Part shown: piece by piece, positions 34,447 to 41,143 of the stretch
Layout of the letters: each line of letters begins with the position of its first letter
Numbering within the stretch: the stretch's first letter is position 1
Source of the DNA: Microbacterium sp. LWO13-1.2
GTDB lineage: Bacteria > Actinomycetota > Actinomycetes > Actinomycetales > Microbacteriaceae
DNA length: 64,000 bases
Reading direction: 5' to 3'
NCBI RefSeq assembly: GCF_038397725.1
Contig: NZ_CP151634.1
Coordinates: forward strand, 2,480,001 to 2,544,000
The notes under the pieces: model-generated
Told to the model about the DNA's origin: nothing
The model's input: only the letters and a program-made list of their open reading frames with translations
Databases searched by the model: none
Position numbers and translations under genes: made by a program

Positions 34447-34825
34447 CGTCGTCCCCTTTCAGCGCCCCGTGCAGATGCCTATGACCATATCGGCACGCAC
34501 CGACACTTTGTAGCACGCCGCGCATCTGCTGAAGGGGAGCCGCACTCCTCGGTTCTGCGCCCCGCACACGCCGCGGAAATCAGCTAGGCGGTCTATGCCG
34601 CCTGGTGACCGTTTCGGTGCCTCAGTCGTGCGGTAACGGACGCCTGGCGGCATAGACCACCTAGCGACCCATGCGGTAAAATGGAACTACCGAGGGCGCG
34701 GAGGCGGCCCTCGAAATCCATCGCCTCCCGCGCAGGAGAGCCGACCCAATCCCAGGGCGTTAGCGCGAGTCCAGAGCTCCCAAGAAACGGCACCGTCGTG
34801 TGCCTCTTCTTGAGGAGCTTTTCTC
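34447..34825. other. 379-bp regulatory intergenic region of the element
   Basis: No coding frame is credible here. It separates the leftward accessory operon from the rightward core operon of the element. It contains a 20-bp inverted repeat (34583 and 34646), a possible -10 TAAAAT at 34677-34682, a GC-rich hairpin (CGAGGGC ... GCCCTCG, 34691-34713) and the Shine-Dalgarno GAGGAG of the HTH gene near 34813. It would be the natural place for divergent promoters, an operator or a replication origin. Confidence 0.5.
34583..34665. repeat. 20-bp inverted repeat with one mismatch, 43-bp spacer
   Basis: GCTAGGCGGTCTATGCCGCC (34583-34602) and GGCGGCATAGACCACCTAGC (34646-34665) are complementary at 19 of 20 positions. 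The right arm ends about 12 bp before a TAAAAT -10 box. This suggests two binding sites for a looping repressor, or an origin-like element. Confidence 0.7.
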
Positions 34826-35086
34826 ATGCCCACCCCCGAGCGCACACCGCGCTTCCTCACGTTCGCCCAGGTGCGCGAGCGTTTCCAGGTGTCCGACAAG
34901 ACGCCGAAGAACTGGGTCTCCAAGGGATACCTGCAGGTCTATCGAGCCGATGACGGCACGCTTCTGCTCAACCTCGATGAGATCGAGGCGACCCTGAGGA
35001 TCCTCGGACCGAGCAAGATGCGGACCGGTCTCCGACGTTACGGTGCGGCGGTCAAGCCGCTTCCCATCGAGGCGGTGGGCGAATGA
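34826..35086 (+). CDS. small helix-turn-helix protein (MerR/AlpA/excisionase-like)
   Basis: An 86-aa DNA-binding protein. The winged-helix pattern LTFAQVRERFQVSDKTPKNWVSKGYLQVYR (partly shown; residues 10-40) is that of AlpA/Xis-type regulators, in which the recognition helix lies at SDKTPKNWV. It follows GAGGAGCTTTTCTC, a strong Shine-Dalgarno, and is the first gene of the rightward operon. It is the best candidate for the recombination directionality factor or the element's transcription regulator. Its stop overlaps the next start (ATGA). Confidence 0.8.
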   Translation: MPTPERTPRFLTFAQVRERFQVSDKTPKNWVSKGYLQVYRADDGTLLLNLDEIEATLRILGPSKMRTGLRRYGAAVKPLPIEAVGE

Positions 35087-35190
35087 GCGAGCCACAGACG
35101 GTCGAGCCTCTGCCGACACTCACTGACGACCAGTGTGCCCGCGTGGCTGCTCTCCTGTCGCTGACTTTCTCGACCGGAGTCGCCTCGTGA
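35083..35190 (+). CDS. 35-aa small protein, unknown
   Basis: ATG at 35083 overlaps the HTH gene stop, and its own stop overlaps the GTG start of the next gene (GTGA). The peptide starts MSEPQTVEPLPTLTDDQCARVAALL. These overlaps on both sides argue for real translation as a coupling gene. No domain is recognisable. Confidence 0.55.
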   Translation: MSEPQTVEPLPTLTDDQCARVAALLSLTFSTGVAS

Positions 35191-35441
35191 ACGGACGCGC
35201 AGCCACGCAGGTGTCCTGTGCTCACTGCGACACGCTCTTCCACCCCCGGTACAACAGCAAGGGGAAGTACTGCTCCTCAAGGTGTGCGGGGCTCGCCAAA
35301 GTCAAGGTCAAGGACCGATCGCCCCTGACGGTAGAGGAGCGCGCCGTCGCTGCCGAGACTGTGGCCGCCATGGAGGACGCTCTTGCGCGGCTTCAGGCTC
35401 TGCTCGGGCCGTATGAGGACGAGGAGGCCGCCGATGGATGA
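35187..35441 (+). CDS. 84-aa zinc-finger-like protein
   Basis: GTG start at 35187, coupled to the previous gene by a four-base overlap. Four cysteines in CAHCDTLFHPRYNSKGKYCSSRC (partly shown) form a C2-C2 treble-clef or zinc-ribbon site, as in small phage-encoded DNA-binding proteins. A helical acidic tail (LTVEERAVAAETVAAMEDALARL) follows. Function unknown. Confidence 0.7.
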   Translation: MNGRAATQVSCAHCDTLFHPRYNSKGKYCSSRCAGLAKVKVKDRSPLTVEERAVAAETVAAMEDALARLQALLGPYEDEEAADG

Positions 35442-36471
35442 TCGAGTGATCCCGGCCCGAAAGGCGCTCGATCTCCTGTCGATCGCTGCCAGGGACCGCG
35501 GACTCAACGCCTACAGCAGTGCCGCGGGCGTGATCGTCATGTGCGCGAGCTGCTACCCGCACCAGCCCGAGCGATTGGAGTACAGCGCTCGTCGGGTTCG
35601 TCCTCTGACCGGGCGCACCGGAGATGCGCGCTGGGAAGATGTGCTGCACGAGGAATGTGATGGATTCGTGCGGATCCGCTACCCGAGGACGTTGCGTGAT
35701 CTCCGCGTGCCGATCCTGGTTGCCGACGCCGTGCCCGCCCTCGGCGTGGAGCAGTGCTGCCACGTTGAGGCCGAAGCGCTCGGCGGCTGGGATTGGCGTT
35801 CCGATCTCGCTCAGCGGGTCGAGCATGCCGTGGCTGCTGGCGGCACTGAGTGGAGCGACGAATGGGACCGCCTGGCGCGAGCCCGAGAGGAGATGCGGGC
35901 TCGCGAGGCTGCTGAGAGGGCTGCATTCGCCCTCGGACAGCAGCTGCCGCCCAAGCTCCGCGTGCAGGCGTTCGCCTCCGTGCTGAAGGCAGCAGGACGA
36001 TCCGTGGCTGTCGAACAGGCGCGGGTCTCGTGGGAGTGCGGACATTCTGACGAGGAAGGCCGCTGGCGGCGCGTGTCGTACGTCCTCGATCCCGAGCGTG
36101 GCATGCTCCCCGCGCAGGACACCTGCGCACTGCATGACGCCGAAGAGACAGAACCCACAGCCCTCATTGCGGAGTATCAGCGTGTAGTGGACATGACGGA
36201 CGAGGAGCGCGCCGGATACAAGCCCGTTCCCGAGCGTGTCATAGGGGGCCGCGGTAGACCCTTCGGGCGCAACCGCGGCGGCGCCGCGACCCCGAAGGCC
36301 GAGCCTAGGGAGGAGTGGATGGTGGAGCGCACTCGAGCGTTCTTCGACGGGCACGGAATCCCACTCGACCTCGGTGTGCAGGTGTTGTTCAAGAGGGCGA
36401 AGGTGATCGGCGGGGCGCATCCACCGCGCCGAGCGATCGAGGCCATGAAGAAGGCCATGAAGATCCCGTAG
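35434..36471 (+). CDS. 345-aa hypothetical protein of the element
   Basis: ATG at 35434 overlaps the preceding stop by eight bases, with GAGGAGG as Shine-Dalgarno. The protein has scattered Cys/His pairs (CASCYPHQPE, CCHVEAE, WECGHSDEEGRW, TCALHDAEE) that could bind zinc, a helical middle rich in Arg/Glu (RAREEMRAREAAERAAF), and a basic Gly/Arg linker (GGRGRPFGRNRGG) before a C-terminal helical part. I recognise no family. It is the longest gene of the core operon, so a role in replication or packaging interference is conceivable but unsupported. Confidence 0.7.
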   Translation: MDDRVIPARKALDLLSIAARDRGLNAYSSAAGVIVMCASCYPHQPERLEYSARRVRPLTGRTGDARWEDVLHEECDGFVRIRYPRTLRDLRVPILVADAVPALGVEQCCHVEAEALGGWDWRSDLAQRVEHAVAAGGTEWSDEWDRLARAREEMRAREAAERAAFALGQQLPPKLRVQAFASVLKAAGRSVAVEQARVSWECGHSDEEGRWRRVSYVLDPERGMLPAQDTCALHDAEETEPTALIAEYQRVVDMTDEERAGYKPVPERVIGGRGRPFGRNRGGAATPKAEPREEWMVERTRAFFDGHGIPLDLGVQVLFKRAKVIGGAHPPRRAIEAMKKAMKIP

Positions 36472-36495
36472 CACCGTGGCGGCGTCAGTCCCCTC

Positions 36496-36556
36496 GTCCC
36501 GTCCCATCCCATCCCCACGCCCCTACTACGTAGGGGCGGACGGGATGGGACGGGAC
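36496..36556. terminator. large two-part hairpin between convergent element operons
   Basis: Inner stem CGCCCCTAC/GTAGGGGCG (36518-36526 with 36530-36538) inside an outer 15-bp stem GTCCCGTCCCATCCC/GGGATGGGACGGGAC (36496-36510 with 36542-36556). It lies 24 bp after the 345-aa gene and 28 bp before the stop of the next minus-strand gene, so it can serve both. Confidence 0.8.
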
Positions 36557-36584
36557 AGCGGGGACAGCCACCGCGCGGGATGAC

Positions 36585-36818
36585 TCAGCCGAAGGCGCAG
36601 ACTGTGCCGCCGAGCACGTCCGTGCCGAAGTAGGTGCGCGCGGCCTGGCGCGAGAGAGGCCAACCGGTTTCTCCCACCGGGGTTGCGCCAGGGTCGCGTC
36701 CGACGAGCAGGGCAGCCTGCCAGCGGGCGACGTCCTGGATCACGTCGGAAGAGGGGCGGGAGCGAACGGCTCCCATCGACATCGACATGGTGCGTGCGGT
36801 CATCTGCTGCGAAGTCAT
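36585..36818 (-). CDS. 77-aa hypothetical protein
   Basis: ATG at 36816-36818 follows GGAGCCCAC, giving a reasonable Shine-Dalgarno. The peptide begins MTSQQMTARTMSMSMGAVRSRP and ends TYFGTDVLGGTVCAFG. No domain or membrane segment is evident. A 7-bp inverted repeat lies just upstream. Real but uncharacterised. Confidence 0.55.
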   Translation of the reverse strand: MTSQQMTARTMSMSMGAVRSRPSSDVIQDVARWQAALLVGRDPGATPVGETGWPLSRQAARTYFGTDVLGGTVCAFG

Positions 36819-36848
36819 GTGGGCTCCATCCTTGTACGACCAGGATAA

Positions 36849-36877
36849 GCACTTAAGGTGACTGGCACCATAAGTGC
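36849..36877. promoter_or_regulatory. inverted repeat GCACTTA ... TAAGTGC before the 77-aa gene
   Basis: Perfect 7-bp arms at 36849-36855 and 36871-36877, 15 bp apart. Placed between the stop of the 150-aa membrane protein gene (36884) and the start of the 77-aa gene, so it may be an operator or a weak terminator. Confidence 0.45.
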
Positions 36878-36883
36878 GGGACT

Positions 36884-37336
36884 TCACCCTTGAGATGGCG
36901 TCCAGTCGACCACGTCCGGGATCTCTGCTTCGACGCCGTAAGAGCGTAGGCGTCGGACGGCTGCTCTCTGATCGGCCTGCGTGGCTTGAATATCGGCGTC
37001 GAGCTGTCCCGCGCGCGCAGCGTCCTTGTACTCGGTAGCGATGCGATGCCAGTAGCGGAGCTTGTTCAGTTTTGCGCTCGCTGCGGCCAGTTCGACGTTC
37101 GCAGCGTCAATTCCGCCCTCTCTCTCGTCTAGGCGCTCCCGAGCGGTTCGCCTATAGGTAACGAACGCGGCATGCGAGCCGAATCCCAAGAGCGCAAAGC
37201 CGACGACCAAGCACGCGATCGCGGGCCATTCCCACGGAAACTCATTCCAAGCGACGACACGGGGTGTGCCGAAGAAAATCGTTGCCCCGAGGCTGACGAG
37301 AGCAAGCCCAAAACCGATACGAGAGAGGCCTTTCAC
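36884..37336 (-). CDS. 150-aa membrane protein with C-terminal helical tail
   Basis: Two membrane segments (IGFGLALVSLGATIFFG and WPAIACLVVGFALLGFGSHAAF) are followed by a cytosolic helical domain of about 85 residues with probable coiled coil (DAANVELAAASAKLNKLRYWHRIATEYKDAARAG, partly shown). Its ATG overlaps the stop of the upstream 77-aa gene (ATGA). Such two-TM plus coiled-coil proteins occur on many mobile elements, sometimes as defence effectors or superinfection-exclusion factors; no function can be assigned here. Confidence 0.65.
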   Translation of the reverse strand: MKGLSRIGFGLALVSLGATIFFGTPRVVAWNEFPWEWPAIACLVVGFALLGFGSHAAFVTYRRTARERLDEREGGIDAANVELAAASAKLNKLRYWHRIATEYKDAARAGQLDADIQATQADQRAAVRRLRSYGVEAEIPDVVDWTPSQG

Positions 37337-37566
37337 GCCTCACCGCGTGCGTCGCGTTCACGAAGCTCTGTCTCAAGGACTTCGATGCGGTCGAGCAGGT
37401 TGCCTACATGGTCAGCCAGGAAGCGCAGAGCTTCGTTCGTGTTGATTCGAAAGTCGGTGTCGTTGATGTCGTCAGTGACTCGCAGCCCACCGCGCCGTTT
37501 TCCGCGCAGCGAGTTGACGCCAGTTACGACGTCCTTCGAGGTCCAGTCCTGAGGGGGATGGGTCAT
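37333..37566 (-). CDS. 77-aa coiled-coil protein
   Basis: ATG at 37564-37566, preceded by AAGGA. The C-terminal 35 residues (NEALRFLADHVGNLLDRIEVLETELRERD, partly shown) form a heptad-like amphipathic helix. It is translated together with the membrane protein, whose own C-terminus is also helical, so the two could interact. The strong promoter at 37607-37635 drives both. Confidence 0.65.
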   Translation of the reverse strand: MTHPPQDWTSKDVVTGVNSLRGKRRGGLRVTDDINDTDFRINTNEALRFLADHVGNLLDRIEVLETELRERDARGEA

Positions 37567-37606
37567 GGTGCATTCCTTCGCTTACGTCCGCGCTCGGAGG
37601 GCGCGA

Positions 37607-37635
37607 ATCATATACCCATTCTATCATGAAAGCAA
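37607..37635 (-). promoter_or_regulatory. consensus promoter TTGCTT-N17-TATGAT, leftward
   Basis: On the minus strand TTGCTT (37630-37635) and TATGAT (37607-37612) are separated by exactly 17 bp, in an AT-rich pocket. It would transcribe the 77-aa coiled-coil gene and the 150-aa membrane protein gene, whose first start is 41 bp downstream. Confidence 0.75.
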
Positions 37636-37804
37636 ATCTATGATTTTGGAAAGCACGACAAGGTGCGGAAGATGCCGCTCTTTAAGCGTCGCGGAGGAGA
37701 GATCACGACTGAAGGTGGCGTAGTACGCTTGCGATCAGGGTCATGTGCCACGACCCGACGATGCTGCTGGCGGTAGGGCCGAGCCTGATTGAACAGGTTC
37801 GCTC

Positions 37805-38170
37805 ATGCCCACGAACGCCGCCCCTCCCTCCATCTCTCAGCCCGTGCTGCCGTCGATCGCTCGCGACGACAGCACGCCGGTCGCCTCGGCCTGGCATCCC
37901 GGGCGACCCCGGTCCGTCGCGCGTGGGGATCAGGGTGCGCCCACGCGCGGCGGGCACTCTCCCCGCCCCGAACCGAGCCACGAGCAGGTGCACTACGGAA
38001 TCCGCCGCACGGCAATGGTTCCCGCGATCATCACCGTTCCATGCCCGATCCATGACGCCGCAGTCGGTGAGCCCTGCTTCCGCCTCGGTGAAGGCGGCGC
38101 ACGCGGCGTCTGCGGTGATCGCATCGAGTTCTGCGCCGAGCGCATCAAGGCAAGGATCGCTCAGCGATGA
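37805..38170 (+). CDS. 121-aa zinc-finger-like protein
   Basis: First gene of the second rightward operon of the element. The N-terminal half is Pro/Ser/Arg-rich and probably disordered. The C-terminal half has CPIHDAAVGEPCFRLGEGGARGVCGDRIEFC, partly shown here, with Cys/His spacing like small actinophage zinc-finger proteins that recognise short DNA. ATGA overlap with the next gene. Function unknown. Confidence 0.6.
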   Translation: MPTNAAPPSISQPVLPSIARDDSTPVASAWHPGRPRSVARGDQGAPTRGGHSPRPEPSHEQVHYGIRRTAMVPAIITVPCPIHDAAVGEPCFRLGEGGARGVCGDRIEFCAERIKARIAQR

Positions 38171-38562
38171 GCACCCCGGCAGACCTCCGCGCCCGTCTGG
38201 TGAGCAGCCAGCAGGCCGCGAGCGCCGTGCCGATCGTCGGCCTCCTCGGAACCCCGCCTGCCGGTACGCCAGTCGGATACTCAGCATGGGCGGTGGGCGC
38301 TCTCTTCGGCGACCGGCACATCGTGATCCTTCCGACCCTCAGCCACGACGCGCCCGCCGTCGTTCTGGATCGCGTCGTCGCTCGCGTCCTCGCGACCGCC
38401 ACCGGGTGCTGCCCGCTCTGCGGGCGCGCGGCGGGCGTGGACGTGCTGACGCCCGGAGTCGTGGACGTGCGCCACGACGAGGGGTGCCCCGCGACCTTCG
38501 ACGCCAGCGACTCGCGATGGTTCCCGGTCTTGCAGACGAGTCCAGAGGAGGGCGACCGATGA
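38167..38562 (+). CDS. 131-aa hypothetical protein with Cys pairs
   Basis: ATG overlaps the preceding stop (ATGA). The N-terminal region SQQAASAVPIVGLLGTPPAG is mildly hydrophobic but not a membrane segment. A metal-site-like arrangement GCCPLCGRAAG ... HDEGCPATFD lies in the last third. No family is recognised. It is coupled to both neighbours. Confidence 0.6.
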   Translation: MSTPADLRARLVSSQQAASAVPIVGLLGTPPAGTPVGYSAWAVGALFGDRHIVILPTLSHDAPAVVLDRVVARVLATATGCCPLCGRAAGVDVLTPGVVDVRHDEGCPATFDASDSRWFPVLQTSPEEGDR

Positions 38563-38930
38563 CCAGGAAGTACGCGCCGCGAGTCATTCCGGCATCACAC
38601 GGCGTCACCGAGCGCGCCGACCGCCACCGCGAGAAGCAACGCCCAGATCCCGCACCTGAGAGCACACCCGCGCCGGCCGCGTGGGAGGCGAAGCCTGAGC
38701 CCGAGTCGGCGCCGCTTCCGAAGTACGGGCGCGTGCCCCGAGGGCTGCAGCCGCCCGCGCCGACCTACACGTCGCCCGCACTCGGCATGTTCGACGAGGC
38801 GCTGCGACGAACCTCGGACCCCCAGGTGAAGCGCCGCCTCCGCGCAGAGCAGCGAACGATGAGCGCGCAGATCGCGCGTGAGATCGCCGACCTCCCGCCG
38901 GGTGCCGACCCGAGCGCCTACGGCTACTGA
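38559..38930 (+). CDS. 123-aa hypothetical protein
   Basis: ATG at 38559 is preceded by GAGGAGGGCG and overlaps the previous stop. A Pro/Glu/Arg-rich disordered stretch of about 75 residues precedes a helical C-terminus (ALGMFDEALRRTSDPQVKRRLRAEQRTM, partly shown). An open frame continues far upstream but has no other support. Function unknown. Confidence 0.6.
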   Translation: MTRKYAPRVIPASHGVTERADRHREKQRPDPAPESTPAPAAWEAKPEPESAPLPKYGRVPRGLQPPAPTYTSPALGMFDEALRRTSDPQVKRRLRAEQRTMSAQIAREIADLPPGADPSAYGY

Positions 38931-38952
38931 CCTTCGAGCGATAGGACCGATC

Positions 38953-39930
38953 ATGAATCCCGACACCATCACCGCGCCCGCTAGTTGGGCCTCGTTCCCT
39001 TCGGGCACGCTTCCGTGTGCAAGCTGCGGCATCCCCGCGCGCGACAGCATCGACGCTGAGGTCGAGGTCCTACAGGTCTTCGGTCGCAGCGGCAGCGCGG
39101 GCTACGTGCCGCCGCGGCACGATCTCCTCGTGACGCGCTGCGATCAGTGCCGCATGATCCGTCAGACGGCGCTCGATTTGCTGAGCGCGAACCCCTCAGT
39201 GCGCCAGCGGATCGGCGCGGCCGAAATCGCTGTGCACCGCCTCGAGTCGGCTCTGTGTGCCCTCGATGCTGTCGGTACGACAGAACCGCGAGCCGTTGAC
39301 CACCTGACCGCAACCGGCGCTGACCTCGTTCGGCTAATGGACGCGCTCACCGTGCCCGGCGGCCATGCCCGATGGGCCGCGCTCGCGCGCTCTGCGAGCT
39401 TTGTTAAGGCCCCCTCCACGCCGCCGTCCCGGGCTCGCTGGTCTCACCTGACCCCCGAACAGCGCCAGGAGCTGCGGAACACGGCAGCGCGGCTCCTGGC
39501 GCGCCGCACCGAGAAGCCCGTGGATGTCCTCGCTCCCTCGGACGACGGTGGCCCCTCGGGATGCATGCTCTGTGGCGTCGGCGCAGTCGAGGCGCTCCGA
39601 GAAGACGCGGAGAGCGTCTGGACCCTGATGAGCGCGGACTCCGCGAGCATCGGCGGCCCCGGTCGGGCCGACTCCCTCGACGGCGTGGTTTGCCCTCGGT
39701 GCGATCTCGCGATCGACCAGGCCCACGGCGTCGGGATCTCCGCGATGACGCTCAGCGTAAGGTCGTTCCTCGGTCTGCCGTCATACCTTCGGTCGCTCGA
39801 CAACATCGACGGCCTGATCGGCTGGGCGGCGCTCCCCTCTGGCACAGCGCCGAACCGCAGGCCGTGGGCTCATCTCGATCTTGGAGAGCTTCGAGAGGCC
39901 GCGGAAGCGCTGATCGGGCGTGCCGCGTAG
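38953..39930 (+). CDS. 325-aa Cys-rich hypothetical protein, last gene of the element
   Basis: ATG at 38953 (MNPDTITAPASW). Four CxxC-like pairs are seen: LPCASCGIPAR and TRCDQCRMIR in the N-terminal part, GCMLCGVG and VVCPRCDLA in the C-terminal part. This suggests two zinc-binding halves with helical segments between them. A long helical stretch (RWSHLTPEQRQELRNTAARLLARR, partly shown) lies in the middle. It is not a known transposon or phage structural protein. A perfect terminator follows. Confidence 0.65.
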   Translation: MNPDTITAPASWASFPSGTLPCASCGIPARDSIDAEVEVLQVFGRSGSAGYVPPRHDLLVTRCDQCRMIRQTALDLLSANPSVRQRIGAAEIAVHRLESALCALDAVGTTEPRAVDHLTATGADLVRLMDALTVPGGHARWAALARSASFVKAPSTPPSRARWSHLTPEQRQELRNTAARLLARRTEKPVDVLAPSDDGGPSGCMLCGVGAVEALREDAESVWTLMSADSASIGGPGRADSLDGVVCPRCDLAIDQAHGVGISAMTLSVRSFLGLPSYLRSLDNIDGLIGWAALPSGTAPNRRPWAHLDLGELREAAEALIGRAA

Positions 39931-39951
39931 CACTCGATCCACCCAAGTCCT

Positions 39952-39987
39952 CACGGCCCCGGAGACCTCCCCTCATCCGGGGCCGTG
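39952..39987 (+). terminator. terminator of the element's rightward operon
   Basis: Perfect 12-bp stem CACGGCCCCGGA / TCCGGGGCCGTG with a 12-base loop, 21 bases after the last stop codon of the element and 140 bp before attR. It would prevent read-through into the chromosome. Confidence 0.85.
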
Positions 39988-40102
39988 ATGCACCTGTGCC
40001 ACACCACCTGCGAGACCGCGAGCGAGGCGCTGGTGACGTGTGAATGGCAAGAGGTCCAGGGGGCGTCGGAACGGGGAAGATCAGAAAAATCCCTGGTCAG
40101 AA

Positions 40103-40129
40103 ATATGTCAAAATCTTGGTTTTGAGATC
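40103..40129. promoter_or_regulatory. attR: element half-site carrying the -35 of the integrase promoter
   Basis: ATATGTC (40103-40109) and GGTTTTGAGA (40118-40127) mirror GACATAT and TCTCAAAACC of attL. TTGGTT at 40116-40121 is a -35 box that, after excision, stands 17 bp from the TAAAAT -10 at attL. Confidence 0.8.
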
Positions 40130-40279
40130 AGCCAGCCGTTCGTCGATGCGTCCCTGCCGGATGGTTCCCGGTTGCACGTCGCCATCGCCGATGTCGTGCG
40201 GGGCTCCTGGGCCGTGAACACGGACAATAACTATCCGCACGGCATCCGTGTAGCCTCGCGCGCTACTGACATACGCTGA
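40127..40279 (+). pseudogene. tadA: tadA internal fragment after attR, then foreign sequence
   Basis: Codons from ATC at 40127 encode ISQPFVDASLPDG and SRLHVAIADVVRGSWAVN, which continue the N-terminal tadA fragment at 31338 exactly in frame. After AVN (about 40216) the family would continue with IRKF and the Walker motifs, but here the frame reads TDNNYPHGIRVAS and stops at 40279. So tadA suffered a second break independent of the 8.4-kb element. No further tadA sequence is found in the window. Confidence 0.88.
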
Positions 40280-40283
40280 TCGG

Positions 40284-40457
40284 ATGGGTGATCTCGACGG
40301 CGTGCAGCCTCACTGTCCGCACTGCGGGACGGTGATGATCGACGACCGCCGTGGGTTCTGGTGCGAGAACTGCCAGCACCTAGAGGACCACTCCGCGGAG
40401 TTCGACGCCGTTGTGCTGCCAACCGAGTTCGACGGCCCGAGCATCCAGGGCGGCTAG
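40284..40457 (+). CDS. 57-aa zinc-ribbon protein
   Basis: MGDLDGVQPHCPHCGTVMIDD starts a compact protein with two CxxC pairs (CPHC, CENC) separated by 14 residues, a rubredoxin-like or zinc-ribbon knuckle. The rest is acidic. The stop overlaps the converging 86-aa gene by four bases. Function unknown. Confidence 0.6.
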   Translation: MGDLDGVQPHCPHCGTVMIDDRRGFWCENCQHLEDHSAEFDAVVLPTEFDGPSIQGG

Positions 40458-40714
40458 TCGTAAGCGCGGTGCACGTGCCAGCCGTCTTCGCCCTTGTAGA
40501 CGTCAAAGACGAGGGATAGGTCGGCGTCGTCGGTCCCTTGGAACCGCCAGCCGTACATGCCGTGGCTGTGCTCCAGCGGAACCGACCAAACGGAGTGACG
40601 CAGCCGCGTCGGAGTGTCAGTGACGCGCCACCGCTTCCCCGCGTAGACCATGCGGGACGGGATGTCGTTGACCAGCCATAGGGTTACGGCTTGTTCTATA
40701 GATGTCACGCTCAT
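40454..40714 (-). CDS. 86-aa protein, probable LexA-regulated gene
   Basis: The sequence begins MSVTSIEQAVTLWLVNDIPSRMVYAG, followed by KRWRVTDTPTRLR and YGWRFQGTDD, then FDVYKGEDGWHVHRAYD. It resembles the short DUF6504-like proteins found near translesion polymerase genes (imuB/dnaE2) in Actinobacteria; I recall the family only loosely. The gene starts 12 bp from an 18-bp LexA-type palindrome, which supports a role in DNA damage response. It is alone here, without polymerase genes. Confidence 0.6.
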   Translation of the reverse strand: MSVTSIEQAVTLWLVNDIPSRMVYAGKRWRVTDTPTRLRHSVWSVPLEHSHGMYGWRFQGTDDADLSLVFDVYKGEDGWHVHRAYD

Positions 40715-40725
40715 GGGTTAAGAGG

Positions 40726-40743
40726 ATAGAACATATGTTCTAT
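40726..40743. promoter_or_regulatory. LexA-type SOS box
   Basis: Perfect 18-bp palindrome ATAGAACATATGTTCTAT, containing GAAC-N4-GTTC as in the actinobacterial and Bacillus LexA sites. It is 12 bp upstream of the 86-aa gene (minus) and could also govern the small plus-strand frame at 40786. A lexA gene is at 60065-60751. Confidence 0.75.
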
Positions 40744-40785
40744 TCTTGCTACCCTGGGATTGGCCGGAGGAAGGACGAACCGGCG

Positions 40786-40950
40786 ATGGGAACACCGAGC
40801 GAACGACTGCAGATCGCGTACGACCGAAGGTCTCAATGGCGGTCGATACTCGCGGCGGCGCAGCGCGGCCCGCTGCAGTCCCTCACAGACCGCGAGCTTG
40901 CGCTGAGCGAGCAGCCAGTCTCCGTTCGCCCTGTAACGCAGCCTCGCTGA
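40786..40950 (+). CDS. possible 54-aa protein
   Basis: ATG at 40786 opens a frame MGTPSERLQIAYDRRSQWRS... with a weak GGAGGAAGG Shine-Dalgarno about 15 bases upstream. It shares the SOS box region with the divergent 86-aa gene. There is no recognisable domain, and the frame could be spurious. Confidence 0.35.
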   Translation: MGTPSERLQIAYDRRSQWRSILAAAQRGPLQSLTDRELALSEQPVSVRPVTQPR

Positions 40951-41143
40951 TGGGGCGAACCCCCTGCCTAGTGTCATGTCCGCGCTGAGATCGTTGTCGG
41001 CACCGCGCCTCTCAGCCGTGTCCCCCAAAGAGGGGACATCGCTATCCCACTGAAATGTGTACGGTGAAAAACAATGTGACGAATGGCGCAGTATCTCAGT
41101 TCAGCCGAACGTCACTTCATTCATTGAGACTAGGAGTGAACAT

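Larger units (their letters stand above)
31725..40129 (+). mobile_element. 8.4-kb integrative element inserted in tadA, with serine integrase
   Basis: Bounded by core ATC at 31725-31727 (attL) and 40127-40129 (attR). Joining the chromosomal flanks gives GTCGAC-ATC-AGCCAGCCG, restoring the tadA frame (VDISQPFVDASLPDG). Joining the element ends gives the perfect palindrome GGTTTTGAGATCTCAAAACC, with further matching ATATGTC / GACATAT arms at the outside, as expected for an attP. The cargo is integrase, HTH protein, small Cys-rich proteins and a two-gene reverse operon. No capsid, portal, terminase, relaxase, FtsK/TraB or recognisable Rep gene is seen. It may be a phage satellite or a mobilisable island. 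The class is uncertain, the borders are firm. Confidence 0.9.

Noticed and set aside
31749..39930. Actinomycete integrative conjugative element (AICE) identity for the 8.4-kb element
   Set aside because: No FtsK/TraB-like translocase, RepSA/Prim-Pol or tyrosine integrase with Xis is encoded; length is also too short.
40040..40279. An intact 79-aa gene starting at 40040
   Set aside because: Its first part is the end of the element (attR) and its middle is tadA sequence; it is a chance fusion.
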